Positions 27,495 through 35,531 of a stretch of DNA of 64,000 nucleotides are shown in pieces. A program made the position numbers and the translations under genes. This DNA comes from CFX5 sp023384495 (GTDB taxonomy: Bacteria > Chloroflexota > Anaerolineae > Caldilineales > Caldilineaceae): positions 1 through 64,000 of the forward strand of contig JASNZV010000028.1 in NCBI GenBank assembly GCA_048499455.1. The letters are read 5' to 3'. The notes under the pieces are model-generated. The model was not told where the DNA came from and made no database searches. It saw only the letters and a list, made by a program, of their open reading frames with translations. Positions within the stretch are counted from its first letter, which is position 1, and every line of letters starts with the position of its first letter.

Positions 27495-28301
27495 CTATGC
27501 CGGCTCCAGCCAGACAGCCCGCCACTTGCCAGTCGCGTGAAAACCCAATTTGCGATAGACCGCGCCCGCCGCTGGCTGCCCCCAATAGAGCACAGGATGG
27601 AGCCCCGCGCCAAGGAGGTCTTGGCAGAGGGCGCTACAGACGGCCTGGCTCAGCCCGCGCCCGCGCGCCGCGGGTTGGGTATAGACGCCCCCAATCATGG
27701 CAAGCTGATTGGTCTCGGCATTGGTCAGTGCAGTCGCCAGAATTAAGCCCCCCTCCTCCGCCAACCACAGGCGCGTGTCTTGGAGTGGACGCAGCACGCC
27801 GGCCCGCGTACGCGACATGTCATCGGCGCCGGCGTAAAAGGTAACCAGCGGCTCTAGATCGTCGATCGTAGCGCGCCGCACCACCACCCCTGCAGGGGGA
27901 GCTGCCGGCCGAAAGCGCGGTTTCGGCAGTTCCATCACCTCCTCGATTACCAGTTTTGTCGTGCGGTAGCGGCGTAGATAGGGCAACAAGCTGGGCGTCC
28001 CTCCAGGGTTGTCTTGCAGCCGATCCGCCTGAAGGGGATGGGCGTCCAGCACCTGCGCCAAGGCAGCCCAGTCGGCATCGGCACGCCCATAGACGGTCCA
28101 GCCTACCATATAACGGTTGATCACACCCCGCAATGCCCCTTGACCGGTGGCCTCGGTGTCAAAGTCCCCCCAGAACTGGCAGAAGTCCTGGTCAAAGCCC
28201 AGCTTTTCAAGGTTGCCCAGCATATACAGGTTGAATGACGGCTCGCTGCTCAACAGGGCTGTCACGGCAGAGCGGTCGGATTCGGTTAGCAGACGGATCA
28301 T
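27495..28301 (-). CDS. GNAT-family N-acetyltransferase (two-domain)
   Basis: A 268-residue protein with an N-terminal half that looks like a degenerate acetyltransferase module and a C-terminal GNAT domain (about 140-268). The conserved core is IGGVYTQPAARGRGLSQAVCSAL, where ARGRGLS is the acetyl-CoA loop, and VYRKLGFHATGKWRAVWL at the end. The architecture matches FR47-like/GCN5 proteins of unknown substrate. AAGGAA lies 11 bp before the ATG. It is followed on the plus-strand side by a shared terminator; 131 bp separate it from the upstream metallophosphoesterase gene. Confidence 0.85.
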   Translation of the reverse strand: MIRLLTESDRSAVTALLSSEPSFNLYMLGNLEKLGFDQDFCQFWGDFDTEATGQGALRGVINRYMVGWTVYGRADADWAALAQVLDAHPLQADRLQDNPGGTPSLLPYLRRYRTTKLVIEEVMELPKPRFRPAAPPAGVVVRRATIDDLEPLVTFYAGADDMSRTRAGVLRPLQDTRLWLAEEGGLILATALTNAETNQLAMIGGVYTQPAARGRGLSQAVCSALCQDLLGAGLHPVLYWGQPAAGAVYRKLGFHATGKWRAVWLEPA

Positions 28302-28432
28302 TGCGTAAGGTTCCTTCTGGTTTACACCTTCTGAATGGGATGGAGACGGTCAATCCACAGCCTGGTTGGTTTGGCAGTTGTCGACTCTGCTGATGACCGC
28401 GCTGATGCCAACGGCGCACAGGTCAAGCCCAA

Positions 28433-29377
28433 TCAGTGGGCGGCAAAGAGGGGGTCCCGCTCGCGCACATAGGCGGCGCGGCCCGCCCGCAGCCGATAGG
28501 CATCAAACGCGTCATCGATGGCGCAGTCGGGGTCCAGCCCATGTTCGTATGCCCAACGAAAAAAACGGATCACTTCGGGCTCTGCCGTGGCAAGCTGCCA
28601 ATAGAAGAGTTGTGTCATGGCCCCACCCGCCGCCGCCATGCCCGACTCTTCGTAGGCGGCCAGCGCGGGACGCCGGTCATAGGCCACCCGGTGAAATGTG
28701 GCGCGCCAGCCACCCGGCGCTTCTTGCTCGGGCGCATCCTCCAGGACGACAAATTGGGCGCGCGGATCGCCATTCAGCGGCATGCCCACGCTCCCTGGGT
28801 TGACCAGGCGCCAAAAACCGCGCTTGGCAGGTGAGGGGGGAACCAACGCTTCATCGGGCGGGGCCGGCGCGTGAATGAGCCTGTCGATCTGAACATGCGT
28901 ATGGGCGGAAACAACGTTCGGAAAGGGGATGCCGGCCAGTTCAGCAGCAACGCGGTCGGCGGGCGTGTCGTTGTGAAAACCCACCCGATTGCGTCCGGGC
29001 AACCCGTGGGCGACCACCAGCGGCTGCAAACCGGGCAGATAGATCGTGCGCTCATCGGGCAACAGGGCCAGGTAGGCGCCTTGTGCCGGGTTAAGGTGCT
29101 CGACCAGCCAGTGCAGTTGCCCCCAACGCTTCGGGTCTTCGCAGCCAGGCGCAGCGCGCTCGGTGCCAAAATCCAAATAATAGAACTCATGATTGCCGCG
29201 AATCACCGCCCAATCGCGCTGCCGCACCGCATCGATGACGGGGCCGCTAAAGGGGATGCCGTTGATCAGGTCGCCGTTGAGCACAACCTGATCCGGTTGG
29301 AGGCGCTCCAGTTCGGCAATGACTGCCTCCAACGCAGGCAGGTTGCCATGAATATCAGCCAGGATTGCAATCCGCAT
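28433..29377 (-). CDS. Calcineurin-like metallophosphoesterase
   Basis: A 314-residue phosphodiesterase/phosphatase with the full dimetal signature: ILADIHGN (Asp8, His10), NGDLI, RGNHE, VVAHGLPG and SAHTHVQ. Family members hydrolyse cyclic nucleotides, bis-nucleosides or phosphoproteins; the sequence alone does not select one. The C-terminal 70 residues are an alpha-helical extension (AIDDAFDAYRLRAGR). No signal peptide, so cytoplasmic. The ATG at 29377 starts MRIAILADIHG directly, as is usual for the YfcE/YmdB-like group. Confidence 0.9.
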   Translation of the reverse strand: MRIAILADIHGNLPALEAVIAELERLQPDQVVLNGDLINGIPFSGPVIDAVRQRDWAVIRGNHEFYYLDFGTERAAPGCEDPKRWGQLHWLVEHLNPAQGAYLALLPDERTIYLPGLQPLVVAHGLPGRNRVGFHNDTPADRVAAELAGIPFPNVVSAHTHVQIDRLIHAPAPPDEALVPPSPAKRGFWRLVNPGSVGMPLNGDPRAQFVVLEDAPEQEAPGGWRATFHRVAYDRRPALAAYEESGMAAAGGAMTQLFYWQLATAEPEVIRFFRWAYEHGLDPDCAIDDAFDAYRLRAGRAAYVRERDPLFAAH

Positions 29378-29500
29378 AGCGAGATCACGTTGAGAATAGC
29401 AAGCCGCCAGGCAAGGTCACCACAGGTTGACCGTTACGGCATCGCAATGGACAAGTGCAGGGTTGGCCCGTGGCGCTCAAGAAAAGACGCCGCAAAGCCA

Positions 29501-30592
29501 TCATGGGTTCCGCGCCAACCTTGCCAATGGCCGCAAGTAGACGGAGATTTCGCTGCGGTTGTGAAAGAGCTGGCGTGCGCCGGCAATCGTATAGGCTTCG
29601 CGCAAGATGGCAAATGCGTGGTCAATCACCGCACGCCGGTTCTGTTCGGGCAGCTTCAGGGTCATCAGGGCGCCGCCGTGTGGATAGAGCCGCCCGGCAT
29701 AGGCTGCCATCAGGCGGGCCGAGTCGCGCGCATCCATCCGCATGTCATTGACAATAAAGTCGAATGACTCGTGCTCTTCGGCCAGGAATCGCTCTGCCGT
29801 GACCCGCCGGTGACGAATGTGGCTATCCGCAGCCAGCCGCAGGTCGAGATCGCCAGGGTCAATCGCCGTGACATATTGCCCGAGCCGCCGCAGCACGCGC
29901 GTCCATCCCCCCGGCGCTGCGCCCAAATCCAGCACGACCCCCCGGGGAGGCATGTCAATGGCAAACACTTCCAACGCCTCAAGCAATTTGAACTCCGACC
30001 GGCTGATCTGGCCCTCTTCACGGGCGAACCGGCGCATCCCCCCCACCCAGTTGGAGAGGTTGTGCGCCACGGCCGAGAGGCCGATCCACGCTGCGCTGTC
30101 GGGCGCTGGCGTGCAGACAATGGAGACTACCTGGGCAGGTGCGCGCACATCGACTGCAACGCCGGTCTGTTCGACCAGGGCGTTGGCCACAGCGCGATTG
30201 AGGTCGAAGGGCCGATAAGGCAGCGACGCCAAGATGCGCGTCTGCACCGACAACGGCCAGCCGGCGGCCAGGTGGGGCGTAATCTCCGCCACAGCCAGGC
30301 TCGCCACCATCTCCACATCGGCCGACACACCGGCCAAAGGCAACTCCCACTGCACGGGCTGAATATGGCGGACGAAGATCGGGGGCGCGATGCGCCAGCG
30401 TTCGGCCAGCTCGGCAAACGGCTCAGCCAGCTCGAAGCGTTGCACACCGGGCGCAAGGGGGCGAATCGGCCGTGCGCCCGGCGATGCCTGCAACAGTTCC
30501 GGCCACGCCAGGTCAACAAAATCGGCGTCGGCAGTGGCCACGAGGGCCTGGGTGGGGTAGAAGCCGGCTATGGCCTGTGCAGATGGCTCCAC
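29501..30592 (-). CDS. FtsJ/RlmM-like SAM-dependent methyltransferase
   Basis: A 363-residue protein. The C-terminal half (about 225-340) is a Rossmann methyltransferase of the RrmJ/FtsJ type: VVLDLGAAPGGWTRVL is the SAM-binding motif I, AIDPGDL motif II, and FIVNDMRMD and LKLPEQ follow. The N-terminal half resembles the THUMP-like part of RlmM (2'-O-methylation of 23S rRNA C2498), which is the best functional guess. The stop of purB is 3 bp from the GTG at 30592, and a TTG at 30598 overlaps it as TTGA, so translation is coupled to purB. Confidence 0.75.
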   Translation of the reverse strand: MEPSAQAIAGFYPTQALVATADADFVDLAWPELLQASPGARPIRPLAPGVQRFELAEPFAELAERWRIAPPIFVRHIQPVQWELPLAGVSADVEMVASLAVAEITPHLAAGWPLSVQTRILASLPYRPFDLNRAVANALVEQTGVAVDVRAPAQVVSIVCTPAPDSAAWIGLSAVAHNLSNWVGGMRRFAREEGQISRSEFKLLEALEVFAIDMPPRGVVLDLGAAPGGWTRVLRRLGQYVTAIDPGDLDLRLAADSHIRHRRVTAERFLAEEHESFDFIVNDMRMDARDSARLMAAYAGRLYPHGGALMTLKLPEQNRRAVIDHAFAILREAYTIAGARQLFHNRSEISVYLRPLARLARNP

Positions 30593-30594
30593 GG

Positions 30595-32001
30595 TCAACC
30601 GGCCCCAATTGTGGTGCGAATCTGGGCGGCCAACGAGCGGGCGCGAGCGGGCGCATCCCCCACATGGCCCGATGCCTCCAACAGGGCGGGCAACCCGGCC
30701 GCGCCCACCCACTGCGTGATGCGTTCATCCGCGGCCAGCAGCCCAGCCAGCGGATTGGGTTGCCCGGCCTGGAGCGCCTGCCAGGCAACCAGACTGTGTT
30801 CTCGGATCACCTCGTGCAGCGCCTGGCGGTCGGCCCCGGCCTTGACCGCGTGCATCAACACCCGTTCGGTCGCCGCAAAGACGCCGTAGTCGCGCAGGTT
30901 GCGCGCGATGGGGCCAGGCCACACTTGCAAGCCATCGAACAAGCGGGCTGTGCGCCGCAACACCTCGTCGGTGATCAGGAACGCCTCGGCAAGCGCAAGA
31001 CGGCGGTTGGCTGAATCGTCCAACGTGCGTTCCAGCAGCGAGAGGGCGGCATTGTCCCACGCCACGCGCGGCAAATTGGCGACATACCGGGTGAGGCTAT
31101 CGATGTTCTCAGCAGCCACCGGGTTGCGCTTGAAGGGCATTGCGCTGGAGCCCACCTGGCGAGCGCCAAACGGTTCACTCCATTCGCCAAAGAGCGGGCT
31201 TTGCAAGATGCGGAGGTCAAAGGCAAACTTGTGCAACGACGCGCAGAGCCCAGCCAGGGCGTTGAGCACGAGCCAATCCTGCTTGCGTGGATAAGTTTGA
31301 GTGGCAACAGGGAAAGGCGCCAGTTCGAGCTGCTCCATCACCCGCGCCTCAAGCTGGTGGGGCGTCCAGCCAGTATCCGCCAGCAGTTCGGCATAGCTGG
31401 CCGAAGCACCCACGGCGCCCTTGAGCCCCTTGCCGCGAATGCCCACCAGCACCCGACGCAGCTCCAGCCAGTCAACGAGCAGATCCTGCCCATACTGCGC
31501 CAATCGATAGCCCACGGTTGTGGGCTCGGCGGGTTGGATGTGGGTAAAAGCGATGGACGGGTGGTCGGCCTCGGCGTCAATGCGGCTGGCAAAGCTGGTC
31601 AGCAGGCCTTGCAATCTGGCGACGATCAGGTGGAGGCCATCGCGCAGACGCAACGCATCCACATTGTCTTCGATGTCCATTGAGGTGGCGCCCAGGTGGA
31701 TAATCGCCCCACCAACCGGGCACTGCTCGGCAAAAGTCTTGATCTCGGCCATTAGATCGTGGCCAATCTCTTGTTCGATGGCGTGGGCGCGCTCGATGTC
31801 GATGGCGTCGGCGTGAGCGCGCAAGTCGGCCACCTGCGCTGCGGTCACCAGCCCGGCCTCATGTTGGGCAACGGCCAATGCCACCCAAACACGGCGCCAA
31901 AGCTGTCGCTTGTGCGTTTCACTCCACAGGCGACGCATCTCTTCGCTGCCATATCGCCAGGTCAGGGGTGAGAGGAAGGTATCATGGTTGTATTGGGTCA
32001 C
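30595..32001 (-). CDS. purB: Adenylosuccinate lyase
   Basis: Fumarase/aspartase-superfamily lyase (468 residues) acting twice in purine synthesis, on SAICAR and on adenylosuccinate. The signature loop GSSAMPFKRNP is intact, and the general-acid region HLGATSMDIEDN and THIQPAEPTT are present. The GTG at 32001 has GGAG upstream and gives the expected N-terminus TQYNHDTFLSPLTWRYGS; a GTG at 32028 would add 9 residues. It is transcribed ahead of the methyltransferase with which it overlaps. Confidence 0.95.
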   Translation of the reverse strand: MTQYNHDTFLSPLTWRYGSEEMRRLWSETHKRQLWRRVWVALAVAQHEAGLVTAAQVADLRAHADAIDIERAHAIEQEIGHDLMAEIKTFAEQCPVGGAIIHLGATSMDIEDNVDALRLRDGLHLIVARLQGLLTSFASRIDAEADHPSIAFTHIQPAEPTTVGYRLAQYGQDLLVDWLELRRVLVGIRGKGLKGAVGASASYAELLADTGWTPHQLEARVMEQLELAPFPVATQTYPRKQDWLVLNALAGLCASLHKFAFDLRILQSPLFGEWSEPFGARQVGSSAMPFKRNPVAAENIDSLTRYVANLPRVAWDNAALSLLERTLDDSANRRLALAEAFLITDEVLRRTARLFDGLQVWPGPIARNLRDYGVFAATERVLMHAVKAGADRQALHEVIREHSLVAWQALQAGQPNPLAGLLAADERITQWVGAAGLPALLEASGHVGDAPARARSLAAQIRTTIGAG

Positions 32002-32076
32002 ACAATTCACTCCAACAATGGGCGTCACCCGATGTGGCGCCGGGACGGCAATGAAAATGGTGCGGGAGCCAGCATC

Positions 32077-34008
32077 TCACTCCTCTGGCGTGGGGGGCGC
32101 GGGTTGCTCCGCCGGTGGCGGTTCATCAGGCGGGGGCGGATCGCTGGGCGATGGCTCGGGTGGTTCTGCCGGTGGCGCGGCCGGAGCCGGCGGGGCGGCC
32201 TCGGTTGGAATCACCGCTGGTGTCGGCGTGGACGTGGGCGCTGCCGCGGGCTCCATCTCCTCCACGGGCGGCTGTGCGGGCGATTCGCCATCCACAGCGG
32301 GTGGGGCTGTCTCTGCTTCGGCGGTTGTAGGCGCAAGGTCGGGTGTGGACGGAGCTGCGTCGGGCGTAGCCCCCTCATCGGGTGGGTCGTCACCGGACGC
32401 AGCGGTGGCGGTAGGCGCAGGCTCCTCGTCCACTGGCGGCAACGTCGGTTCGGGTGTGGCCAGGGCGGTTGGCGCCGGCGTTTCATCGGCGTCCAACGTA
32501 GCATCCGTCGTTGGTGTTGCCTCTGGCGCCAGCGTTCCCTCTACCTCTGGTGTGGAACCCGGCGTTTCATCCGGCGTCGTTGTCTCCGGTTGGAGGGTCG
32601 GCGACAGAGCCTGCGTCACCGACGGCGCCGGGGTCGAAATCGTAGGCTCGGGGACGGTCAACGTGACCGTTGCAGTGACCTCCGGTGTCACATCAGGGGT
32701 CAGATCAGGGGTCACTTCCACAGTTGCCGTCAGCGGCGCGCCCACTGTAGGCTCGCCCGGGGCTTCTGTGGTGGCTGTGAGCGAAGGGGTTGCGCCGATC
32801 TCCGGCGTTGCCGTCTCCGTAACCTCCGCGGGCAAGGTGGGGGTCGACAGCGCGGGCGACGTTTCGGTAGGGAGTGGCGTAGGCTCAGCGGGTGGCTGCC
32901 CCCCGGCTGGGGCCACCAGGAAGCCATTAGCCAGGATCAAGTCGGTCGAGAGACAATTGACCGCGCGCAGGTCAGCCACGCTGGCGCCGGTGCGCGCCGC
33001 AAACCCGGTCAACGTGTCACCTGGATTGATTTTTTGAGGGAACCAGCCGGCGGGAATCGTCGGCGTACACGCCACCACACCGGGGAGCGGCTCCGGCAGC
33101 AGCGGCTCGCGAGGAATCGGCGTCGGCTCCCGCGGCTGGCGCGGCAACACCTCCAGGCGCACCCCCTGCACGACGCGCTCACCCAGCGTGGCTTGTTGGC
33201 CAGGCAGGATCTGATATTCGAGTTGAACCATCGAGCCGGGGGTTAAGTCCCCGACCATGACCATTCCTACATAGGTCTCCTGGTTCGGATCAGGCTGGTA
33301 GGTGCGCAGTACACGCAGGTTGCCAATCATGAGATAGCCTGCGCCATAGCCGTGAAACAGGAACTTCCCCTTTGTTTTGACCACGGCCCTTGTCAGGTCG
33401 ACCCTGGCTTGCGCCTTCTGCACATCACCCACCAGTTCCGCTTCATGGCGTGCGCGTATATCGGAACGGGCATCATCTGGCGTCAATTGAAGCTGTTGTT
33501 CTCGGATCCACTGCTTGACAGGGTAGACCAAATCCCCAGGGATGGACGCTTGAGCGAGCGTGACAAACGAGCCGAGCAGCACTATGACGCAGACAACGGT
33601 GAGGGCCGCGCTGAGCGGGCGCAGCAGACGGGGCGTCAGGAGCAGGGCCAACCCACGCGGGCCGATTCGGGCCGGGGGCGCGCTCTCGGTCGGCGCGGCT
33701 CGACCAGGCTGAAGGCGCGTGAGGGCGGCTTGTTGGGCGCGTAGGGCTGCCGCGGCGTTAAGAAACGCCGCCTTGCGCGCGCTCTGATTGGCGCTTGATG
33801 GCGCGGGCGTCGGCGCCTGATGCAGCGCAGTCGCGGTGGCAACGATAGAAAGCAAATCGCGCAGCGCGCGCTGATAGGTCGGCGGGTAGCTGGCCACTAC
33901 CTCATCAAGTGGTTCACCGGCTTGTATGCGGGCTGCGGCCTCTGCGAAGAGCTCCTCGGGGCCGCGCTCGTTTGCTCCGTTGTGCTGATTCATACCAGGT
34001 AATTTCAC
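32077..34008 (-). CDS. Transmembrane anti-sigma factor with DUF5667-like and LysM domains
   Basis: A 643-residue membrane regulator. Residues 15-62 resemble the N-terminal sigma-binding region of Chloroflexota anti-sigma proteins (RIQAGEPLDEVVASYP). A single membrane helix is at about 132-152. The extracellular part begins with a DUF5667-like segment (SIPGDLVYPVKQWIREQQ), then beta-rich sequence, a LysM-like domain (about 323-375: NPGDTLTGFAARTGASVADL) and a 270-residue Thr/Pro/Glu-rich tail. The GTG start overlaps the stop codon of the sigma gene (GTGA), giving translational coupling and supporting the sigma/anti-sigma pairing. LysM suggests it senses or holds the cell wall. Confidence 0.85.
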   Translation of the reverse strand: MKLPGMNQHNGANERGPEELFAEAAARIQAGEPLDEVVASYPPTYQRALRDLLSIVATATALHQAPTPAPSSANQSARKAAFLNAAAALRAQQAALTRLQPGRAAPTESAPPARIGPRGLALLLTPRLLRPLSAALTVVCVIVLLGSFVTLAQASIPGDLVYPVKQWIREQQLQLTPDDARSDIRARHEAELVGDVQKAQARVDLTRAVVKTKGKFLFHGYGAGYLMIGNLRVLRTYQPDPNQETYVGMVMVGDLTPGSMVQLEYQILPGQQATLGERVVQGVRLEVLPRQPREPTPIPREPLLPEPLPGVVACTPTIPAGWFPQKINPGDTLTGFAARTGASVADLRAVNCLSTDLILANGFLVAPAGGQPPAEPTPLPTETSPALSTPTLPAEVTETATPEIGATPSLTATTEAPGEPTVGAPLTATVEVTPDLTPDVTPEVTATVTLTVPEPTISTPAPSVTQALSPTLQPETTTPDETPGSTPEVEGTLAPEATPTTDATLDADETPAPTALATPEPTLPPVDEEPAPTATAASGDDPPDEGATPDAAPSTPDLAPTTAEAETAPPAVDGESPAQPPVEEMEPAAAPTSTPTPAVIPTEAAPPAPAAPPAEPPEPSPSDPPPPDEPPPAEQPAPPTPEE

Positions 34009-34607
34009 GACAACTCAGACTGCAATAAGAGACGCAAATTCGCCACCGCCCGATATTGAAGCGCCTTGATCGCCCCTTCAGTTTTGTTCATCATTTCGGC
34101 CACTTCGTTGATGCTGTAGCCTTCCAGAAAGCGCAAACTGACCACCTCAGCCTGCTCTTCGGTGAGGCGGGCAATGGCCAGACGCAGCCGTTCCACGTCA
34201 AGTTTCAGTTCAATAGTCTGGTCGGGGGTCTCATCGAGGGCCGGCAAGGTCGGTTCGTCATCCAGCGATACATGCTGCTGATTGGTGCGCTGGCGATAGT
34301 AGTCGATCACGGTGTTATGGGCAATGCGATAGAGCCAACCGGAAAACGAGCTATGCCATGCCTTCCGATTGCGGATTGCTTCCAACATTTTGAGAAACAC
34401 CTGCCCTGTCAGATCTTCAGCCACCGCCTGATCACCGATCCGGCGATAGATGTAGGTGTAGATTCTGATTTCATAGCGGTCATAGATCACGCTGAGCGCG
34501 TGCGCGTCATATTCAAAGGCGTCTGACAGCAATTGGACTTCGTCAGACTCCACTGTTGACGACGATGCGTGAATCACCGCAAGCAGTAACACCCAACTAT
34601 TCATCAT
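34005..34607 (-). CDS. ECF-type sigma factor paired with anti-sigma
   Basis: A 200-residue sigma factor. Region 2 (VIYDRYEIRIYTYIYRRIGD, AEDLTGQVFLKMLEAI, WLYRIAHNTVIDYYRQR) and region 4 (LTEEQAEVVSLRFLEGYSINEVAEMMNKTEGAIKALQYRAVANLR) are complete. The first 18 residues are unlike the family, so a GTG at 34553 (VESDEVQLL) may be the true start; neither site has a clear ribosome binding site. It is followed at once by the transmembrane anti-sigma gene (4-bp overlap), the usual arrangement for membrane-stress ECF systems. Confidence 0.9.
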   Translation of the reverse strand: MMNSWVLLLAVIHASSSTVESDEVQLLSDAFEYDAHALSVIYDRYEIRIYTYIYRRIGDQAVAEDLTGQVFLKMLEAIRNRKAWHSSFSGWLYRIAHNTVIDYYRQRTNQQHVSLDDEPTLPALDETPDQTIELKLDVERLRLAIARLTEEQAEVVSLRFLEGYSINEVAEMMNKTEGAIKALQYRAVANLRLLLQSELS

Positions 34608-34711
34608 GACGGGCAGACATCAAAAAAATTACGGCCAATTCTGGGCGCCCACAGAGGTCGCGCAGATTGGCCGCCGTCAGGCAAACGGAATACACCAGGA
34701 CGCACCGACCA

Positions 34712-35344
34712 TTAGCCCTGGACTGCTGAATTGTCTTTCGGTTTTACAAATTGCTTACCAGGAATGGCATTGGTGCGCCAGTAGACCTCGTAAATCCGCT
34801 GGATCGCGGTCACATTCGTGAAAATCGCCAGCGCCCAGAGGATCGGCGAAAGCCACCCTGTGATCAGCCCAAAAATCAGCAGGAACATGCGCTCTGGTCG
34901 TTGGAGCCAGCCGGCGCGCACCTCGATGGTCAGGCCCTCGGCGCGCGCCTTGGTGTAACTGACCATCATCGAGCCGATCAGGATCACAAAGACGAGCACC
35001 AGTTCCATGCGCGTGCTGGGGTGGCGCGAATAGAAGTAGGCCATCGCGAGAAAGGTGACGCTCTCGCTATAGCGATCCAGCGTACTGTCGAGAAACGCCC
35101 CAAATGTGCTCGACTGATGGGTCAGGCGCGCCAGGGCGCCATCCAGCATGTCAAACATGGCCGCGCCCCACAGCAGAAACCCACCCAAGAAGAAGTTGCC
35201 GGTCGCCAACACAACTGCGCTCACCGCGGTCAGCGCAAAACCGGTGTAGGTGGCCGCGTTGGGTGTAAAGCCCCGTTGGTGCAGCCATTGCGCAGCGTGG
35301 TTCACCGACGCGGCAAAAAAAGGACGACCATATTTGGAAAGCAT
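34712..35344 (-). CDS. CDP-alcohol phosphatidyltransferase
   Basis: Membrane enzyme (210 residues) transferring a phosphatidyl group from CDP-diacylglycerol (or an analogue) to an alcohol such as inositol phosphate or glycerol phosphate. The family signature D(x)2DG(x)2AR(x)8G(x)3D(x)3D is complete with Asp65, Asp68, Asp86 and Asp90. About six hydrophobic segments are seen. AAGGAA precedes ATG 35344; the 9 extra upstream residues are not needed. The product lipid cannot be told from the sequence. Confidence 0.9.
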   Translation of the reverse strand: MLSKYGRPFFAASVNHAAQWLHQRGFTPNAATYTGFALTAVSAVVLATGNFFLGGFLLWGAAMFDMLDGALARLTHQSSTFGAFLDSTLDRYSESVTFLAMAYFYSRHPSTRMELVLVFVILIGSMMVSYTKARAEGLTIEVRAGWLQRPERMFLLIFGLITGWLSPILWALAIFTNVTAIQRIYEVYWRTNAIPGKQFVKPKDNSAVQG

Positions 35345-35464
35345 TGCTTGATTCCTTGGCGCTTGGCCCACATGACGGCGGATGAATCGCGTACATCCAG
35401 CGTTCAGCCTACATCTTACACGCAGCCGATCAGTTCGTCAAGCAGCAGGAGGCTCAATCCCAAT

Positions 35465-35512
35465 CGCCCGGCAGTTCGAGTGGCCACGTATCACCATTCG
35501 AACTGCCGGGCG
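35465..35512 (-). terminator. 15-bp stem terminator hairpin
   Basis: CGCCCGGCAGTTCGA (35465-35479) and its exact complement (35498-35512) enclose an 18-nt loop that can itself pair TGG with CCA. It lies 20 bp past the stop of the FG-GAP-like gene ending at 35532. No T-run is seen. Confidence 0.8.
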
Positions 35513-35531
35513 CACAGATTTGTTTGCGGCG

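Noticed and set aside
31984..33246. Long plus-strand frames opposite the anti-sigma gene
   Set aside because: They are antisense shadows of the TPE-rich tail; no ribosome binding site or family similarity.
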